The position numbers and the translations under genes were made by a program. DNA of 64,000 nucleotides from Thereva unica (taxonomy: Eukaryota > Arthropoda > Insecta > Diptera > Therevidae). The notes under the pieces are model-generated. The model was not told the DNA's origin. It saw only the letters and a list, made by a program, of their open reading frames with translations, and did not search any database. The stretch covers positions 90,880,070-90,944,069 of the forward strand of contig OX465282.1 in assembly GCA_949987705.1 (NCBI GenBank), in the 5' to 3' direction. This document shows positions 59,319 to 64,000 of the stretch, piece by piece; the stretch's first letter is position 1, and the number at the start of each line of letters is the position of its first letter.

Positions 59319-62220
59319 TCAATGAAAAAACAGTAGCAATAGCGAAGTAGAGAAATACGAACGTATGCATTGAATGAGCGTTGTGAGGCTAGTATCAAAA
59401 AAGTCGACATGATGAGAAATTTCATTACCGAGTTTACACATACGAGAAATACATTGATTGTTAGCTAGAGCAGTACGAAGATAAGGTGTGGCGAATAGTT
59501 GTTGAGAACGCGTATCTCTCGAAGGAATACGAAATCCTATTTGACCAAGCAAGTAGGGGCAATCAATTGCACCGTGCAAAATTTTATAAAAAAATTAGAT
59601 CCGCGATTTTCCTTCGACTATCTAATGATTTTATGCCGTACTGATTCTTTATCTCAGAGTAATTATGACAATCAAATGGCAGTGGGGTCCAGTTCATGAA
59701 AGCAAGCTTACGCATAAACTTAGACTGTACCGATTCAAGTAGTTTTATATGAGCTGAAATGTGAGGAGACCAGATTGGGGAGGCATATTCGAGAATAGGT
59801 CGAACTAATGTATTAAATAGTAGAAGATATGTTGATGGATACTTATAAATTTGGGTGTTTCTATTAATGAAACCTAAAACTCTCAAAGCCTTGTTTTTTG
59901 TTTTTTCAATATGCGGTTTGAAAGACCCATTACTCGAAAAAGTAACTCCCAAATCCTTGATTTCCTCATTCACAGCGAGAACATAATTATTCAATTTGTA
60001 ATCGAGAATAAAAGGTTGTTTTTTGTTTGTGTATCTAACTACTGAACATTTAGAGATGTTAAGAAACATTTGATTTAAATTACACCAAGAATAAACAGCG
60101 TCAAGATCTGCTTGTAAATTTTCTGCATCATTCAAAGAATTCATATCACGATATATTTTGGCGTCGTCCGCATATAACAAAATTTCGGAGAATTTCAAAA
60201 CGGATTTAAGATCATTAATAAAAATTATAAACAGTAGCGGTCCTAAATGTGAACCCTGAGGCACACCTGACGTTACATCAAACTCTCGCGAGCTACAACC
60301 ACCAATATTTACAAGTTGTTTACGATTACTGAGGTAGCTAGTGATCCATGCAAGGATTGGGTCAGCAACACCTAGTTTTTCGAGTTTCGACTGTAGTACA
60401 TTATGGGGCATTTTGTCAAAGGCCTTAGCAAAATCCGTATATATAACATCAATTTGACCTCTGCCTTCTAAAGCTCTAACTATACAGTTTTCAATACACG
60501 CTAGATTTGATACAGTAGATCGACTATCGACAAATCCATGTTGTTCGTTTATAATTGTAGGTTTAATGGCCGCGTATAACAGTGGAGTAGCCAATTTTTC
60601 AAATAGTTTTGGCAAAGAATTCATAATGGAAATGGGCCGATAGTTGGAGACGTCGTTTTTGCAACCTGACTTAAAAATTGGTGTGATTCTACTTTTCTTC
60701 CAGGCGTCAGGAAAAACACCGGTGGAAAGAGATTTATTGAATAAAATATGAAGCGGTTTAGCGAGTGCGTACGCACAGTTACTCAAAAAGATGTTAGGTA
60801 TTCGATCTGGACCTGGCCCCCGATTCTTTTTCAAACAAGATAGTTCGCGAAAGGTCTTTTCAAGAGATATGTTCAGATGACTCAACACATTGTTCAAAGT
60901 GTCAGCCATAGGGCTATTCGATACCGGTATGTTATTGGGAGGTTCATACACACAGGAAAAAAAGTCAGCAAAAAGTTCACAAGACTCCTCGATATTCGAG
61001 CTAGAAACATCGTTGTATGTGAGAGATTGTGGTATCACATTATCATTTCGACTTTCGTTAACAATTTTGAAAAACTCTCTCGGGTTCTCACGAACTCGGT
61101 CCTCTTTATTCTTGCAAAAATCAGCATGAGCAACAAGGGGCAATCTCTTGACGTGGGACCTAAGTTTTGAAAAATTGTCATAATCTAAGGGAGATCGAGT
61201 GCGTTTAAACTTTATATGAGCTATCTTTTTTTCAATTATCAAGGTTTTAAGTTCAGATGTAAACCAAGGTGGGTAATTGTTTGAGATGTTTTTCTTTTTC
61301 AACGGAACAAATCTATGAAAACAGTCAGATAAGATCTCTTCGAAAACCGATATATCAGCATCAATTTCACTATCAGCAAAAATCGTATCCCAATCGTAGT
61401 TATTCAAGTACCAAATACAGTTAAAGTAATCAGCGTGAGCAAAGTCCAGTTTCTGAGAAAAAGTAGTCGAGGGGCACTCATGTGCACCGGCTATGCGACA
61501 AACCAGAGGGGGATGGTGTGAGTCAATACGAGAAAGAGGCTCATCTGAAAGCATAACTTCATAATAATCCCGAGTGGCAAATATAAGATCTAGCAAAGAT
61601 TGAGAAGGGTTGTAAAAATTGTTCAATTGAAATAAATTTAAAAAATTAACAGCATAAGAAAAAACTTGAGAACAATTTATAACATGCGGAGGCGTATCAG
61701 GCCGAGAAATTGGTTTAGAGCAAAGCGAAGATGTAAGCCAGTCCGTCATCCGCAAATTAAAATCACCAGTTATAATAAATTCAGCATTTGGGTACCGATT
61801 ACGAATATCGAGTAAGGACCGACTAGTTTTTTCATAAACAGTATATGGAGAATTTGGAGGAATATAAATTGTATAAATTACATATTGCGACCGATTATAA
61901 GTTAACAAAATCGAGACGTGTTCGAGTGATTCGTCGATATTTTCAATTCGTTGACATTTCACATGAATCTTCGTTGCGATCAAAACCCCCCCTCCTTCTG
62001 TACATAAACTATTCTTTTCATTTCTGTCTGTACGATAAAATTGATATCCACCAAATGCGAGCTCCGAGGAGCTAATATTTGACTGGAGCCACGTTTCGGT
62101 AAAAACTATTATATCAAAATTGGAATGTAAAATATTATGTCTAAGAGAAGTTAACTTTGTCCGCAGACCTCTAACATTTTGATAATATAAAAGAAATTGA
62201 CTTGAACAAATTTGACTCAT
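59319..62220 (-). pseudogene. Non-LTR C ORF2: endonuclease and reverse transcriptase
   Basis: ATG at 62220 opens 878 codons. The endonuclease has LLYYQNVRGLRTKL, FTETWLQ, EGGGVLIAT, YIPPNSPY, ITGDFNLRM and IDSHHPPLV. The RT has KNRGPGPDRIPNIFL, WKKSRITPIFKSG, YRPISIMNSLPKLFEK, EQHGFVDSRST, YTDFAKAFDKMPH, SGVPQGSHLGPLLF, LLYADDAKIY, and DLGVTFSSNG. A TAA at 59584 comes just after a run of seven T (DLIFL). In the next frame the usual C-terminus continues (HGAIDCPYLLGQIGF..) to 59319, so one base was lost or gained in the T run. This is the only lesion seen in ORF2. The product copies element RNA at nicked target sites. Confidence 0.85.
62217..62220 (-). promoter_or_regulatory. ATGA overlap of ORF1 stop and ORF2 start
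   Basis: On the minus strand ..ACT CAA TGA ends ORF1, and ATG AGT CAA starts ORF2 one base upstream. Such overlaps allow termination-reinitiation; that mechanism is inferred. Confidence 0.7.
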
Positions 62221-62785
62221 TGAGTATTCCCGTTGTTGACATTTTTTGGAACGATCGCCGGTGTGTGATTGACATATTTAATGGTTAGGCTAGACTCCCC
62301 CTCATCAATGCGGCGTTGCAACTCACCGCGCAATTCGGCGAGATATTCACGTTCGCGCGGCGTTTGATCATTCTTGACAATTAAGTTTTTGTTTGAGAAG
62401 AACACCTCACGTTCGGATTCAAACACGAGTTTCAAAGGTCGCGGGCGATTATCACGTTTGCTACCCAAGCGGATAGCTTGTTTCGCTTCTATGTTTAGGC
62501 CTAGCGACGAGAGAAGAGTGTTAACGCCGACGAGTTCATGCCTGCTCTCGGCGATCTCAGCAATGCCAACCAAGATGACATTGGCGGCACGACGGCAGCG
62601 TTCACGGAGCTCGTCGCATGCAACTGAGATTTGTTGCAGCGACGAAGTTCCCACTACAGCACCCTGCCTGGACTCGAGGGCAGTGATGCGTTTCCCAAAG
62701 GCATCCACATTCACCTTGATGTTAGCGATCTCAGCTTCGAGCGGTTGAATTGCGCTCTGCAATTCGTTCTTGAAAGAAGTGTTGA
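62217..62785 (-). pseudogene. Non-LTR C ORF1, 5' truncated
   Basis: The frame is open from the insertion end (FKNELQSAIQPLEAEIANIK..) to TGA at 62217-62219. Heptad-like LQSAIQPLEAEIANIKVNVD and RITALESR suggest a coiled coil. Then SDELRERCRRA-like and LGLNIEAKQAIRLGSK, RPRPLKLVF and EVFFSNKNLI resemble the RNA-binding domain of ORF1 proteins in many non-LTR elements. The stop overlaps the ORF2 start as ATGA. The first Met seen (62762) is internal. Confidence 0.7.
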
Positions 62786-62793
62786 TATGTTAT

Positions 62794-63528
62794 GTCTTCC
62801 GCCATTTTTTAGTGAACGCCATATTTGATTTAAAGCGACGTCATTTAGTTTACTTTCTTACTCACTTTAATACACCTTCATTTGATATCCATACCGAGAG
62901 CGAAGTAAATAAAAGGGTAAACCGCCATTTTGTGTTGGCCGCCATTTTGAATTGAAATGACGGGACACAGACAACAGTATTCTAATTGTCACTCCCTTCC
63001 ATTTGATACCCATGCCGAGCGCGTTGTAAAGAAAAATTGATCCTCTGTTTTGTGTTGGCCGCCACTTTTATGCCGCCATTTTTCTACCGCCATTTTGAAT
63101 TTAGGATGACGCTAATTGTATTCAACTTGTTATAACTTTTCATTTGATACTCATATCGAACGAGTGGCTTGTAAAAAAAAATGTAATCCGTCATATTTTT
63201 TTGGCCGCCGTTTTTAATTTGGAACTATCATTTTCGTGTGTTTTCGTCGGAAATACACATGTCTGTTAATTTTTACCAATTTTTATTGAATGGAAGTGAA
63301 TTTTAAGACTCTACATTGAGTAGAACGAATAATTCCAAGCATTTTTTATTAAAAATCGTTTTTTGTTACTCAACAACAAAATCAACAACAAAAAATGTAA
63401 CAAAATGTCATATTCGTGTATTGTCATCGGGAATATGTATGCCTGCAAAGTTTCATCCATTTGCATTGAGTAAAAGGCGGTTAAATTAACGTTACAAGAT
63501 TTGATGCTCCGAAGTGAAAGTAAAGAAA
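62794..63528 (+). repeat. Diverged CATTTGATACCC monomers, about 120-140 bp apart
   Basis: TTCATTTGATATCCATACCG, CCATTTGATACCCATGCCG and TCATTTGATACTCATATCG follow at about 120-138 bp spacing, each near a GCCGCCATTTTGAATT-type word. It is an older, more diverged form of the 269-bp array. No gene. Confidence 0.75.
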
Positions 63529-63852
63529 AGAGTTTAAAAACCAAAAAATACGCTTTTAATTTAAAATGAACTAAAAAGTAAAAAATAATTTTTAATGTAA
63601 AATTTTTGTTGCTCCAGCCAGTATATGGGAACAACCTACGTTTGGAAATGTAAAAAAGCGTGGGGCTCCTTACCTATTTCCTTATTTTATTAACATTGGA
63701 ACTTTTCGTTAGCGCCCCACGCTTTTTTACATTTCGAAACGTAGGTTGTTCCCATATACTGGCTGGAGCAACAAAAATTTTACATTAAAAATTATTTTTT
63801 ACTTTTTAGTTCATTTTAAATTAAAGCCGTATTTTTTGGTTTTTTAAACTCT
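63529..63852. mobile_element. Fold-back hairpin element with GCGTGGGGC core, second member
   Basis: Arms of about 135 bp start AGAGTTTAAAAAACC-like, pass ACTAAAAAGTAAAAAATAAT, GTTGCTCCAGCCAGTATATG and GGGAACAACCTACGTTT, and end AAAAAAGCGTGGGGC. The inverse starts GCGCCCCACGCTTTTTTACA. The loop is about 50 bp. Confidence 0.88.
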
Positions 63853-64000
63853 ATATTTTATTTTCTACTTTTTAGTCTATTATATGGCTTCTACCATAAC
63901 AATTCTTATATTTCCAAATAGCGGCTAGCAGTACGTCGTCCGCTGTTATTTCTAAACCCGAAAAGGTGGCTGACAGGAGAAAGGGGGTTACTTTCTGGGC
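63853..64000. other. End of window, repeat-like
   Basis: TTTTCTACTTTTTAGTCTAT, as seen next to other fold-back copies, then unassigned sequence. Confidence 0.4.

Larger units (their letters stand above)
58541..62785 (-). mobile_element. Non-LTR retrotransposon C, nearly intact ORF2
   Basis: Minus-strand element with ORF1 (truncated), ORF2, 3' UTR and a (AATAAT)n-type tail at 58541-58583. TATGTTAT flanks it (58533-58540 and 62786-62793), which proves the ends. The 5' truncation falls in ORF1. The 3' UTR contains two related segments (AAACGGGAATACTC at 58584 and GAACGGGAATACTC at 59150). CR1/Jockey-like. Confidence 0.88.

Noticed and set aside
62374..62748. Plus-strand 124-codon frame
   Set aside because: Shadow of non-LTR C ORF1 on the opposite strand.

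Overview
This is a stretch of arthropod, most likely insect, draft genome. The reasons are a two-exon insect-style secreted serine protease with an 82-bp intron, R1/RTE/Jockey-type non-LTR retrotransposons, Harbinger and hAT MITEs, Helitron and Helentron-like elements, an AT-rich background and a 200-bp assembly gap. I cannot name the species. Almost all of the window is transposable-element sequence. The only convincing ordinary host gene is the serine protease at 39.1-40.0 kb.

Left part (0.5-20.7 kb). A broken transposase of an Academ-like family (copy A) is cut by a 5'-truncated non-LTR element (A). Non-LTR A is split twice. First, a 6.13-kb Academ-like transposon (copy B) has 422-430-bp inverted repeats and a TTA duplication, and its insertion site closes back in frame. 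Second, another non-LTR element (B) with a long (TAAA)n tail interrupts it. Non-LTR B is itself interrupted by a TTAA-flanked element holding a smaller MITE, and by a fold-back element holding a solo-LTR-like insertion, which in turn carries a small MITE. Insertions are therefore nested five to six deep.

Middle (20.7-38.3 kb). There is a decayed protein with a DGCGGQNKN motif, a hAT-like non-autonomous element carrying two Harbinger-type MITEs, a second copy of one fold-back arm, more MITEs, a degenerate Helitron (Rep plus helicase) split in frame by a 3.9-kb TIR element, and a pair of tRNA-related sequences on the minus strand.

Right part (40-64 kb). The scaffold is a dispersed repeat recognised by the words CATTTGATACCCATG and GGCCGCCATTTTGAATTTGGA. 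It includes a 269-bp tandem array at 55.8-57.5 kb and several very strong fold-back hairpins. Inserted in this scaffold are: a 2.2-kb TTAA element; a 3.36-kb element enclosing a 2.5-kb element with a two-exon minus-strand zinc-finger gene that looks like the N-terminus of the Academ-like family; an RTE pair in opposed orientation; a Helentron-like element with its own two-exon ORF, whose intron holds a Harbinger element (carrying a MADF fragment and an RTE copy with a 31-bp duplication), an R1 fragment and a (TG)n tract; and a nearly intact non-LTR element (C) with an ATGA overlap between its two ORFs.

The genes do not form a pathway. The window is a record of successive insertions, and many boundaries can be read from target-site duplications. 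Family names rest on motifs and on my recollection of the families; no database search was made.
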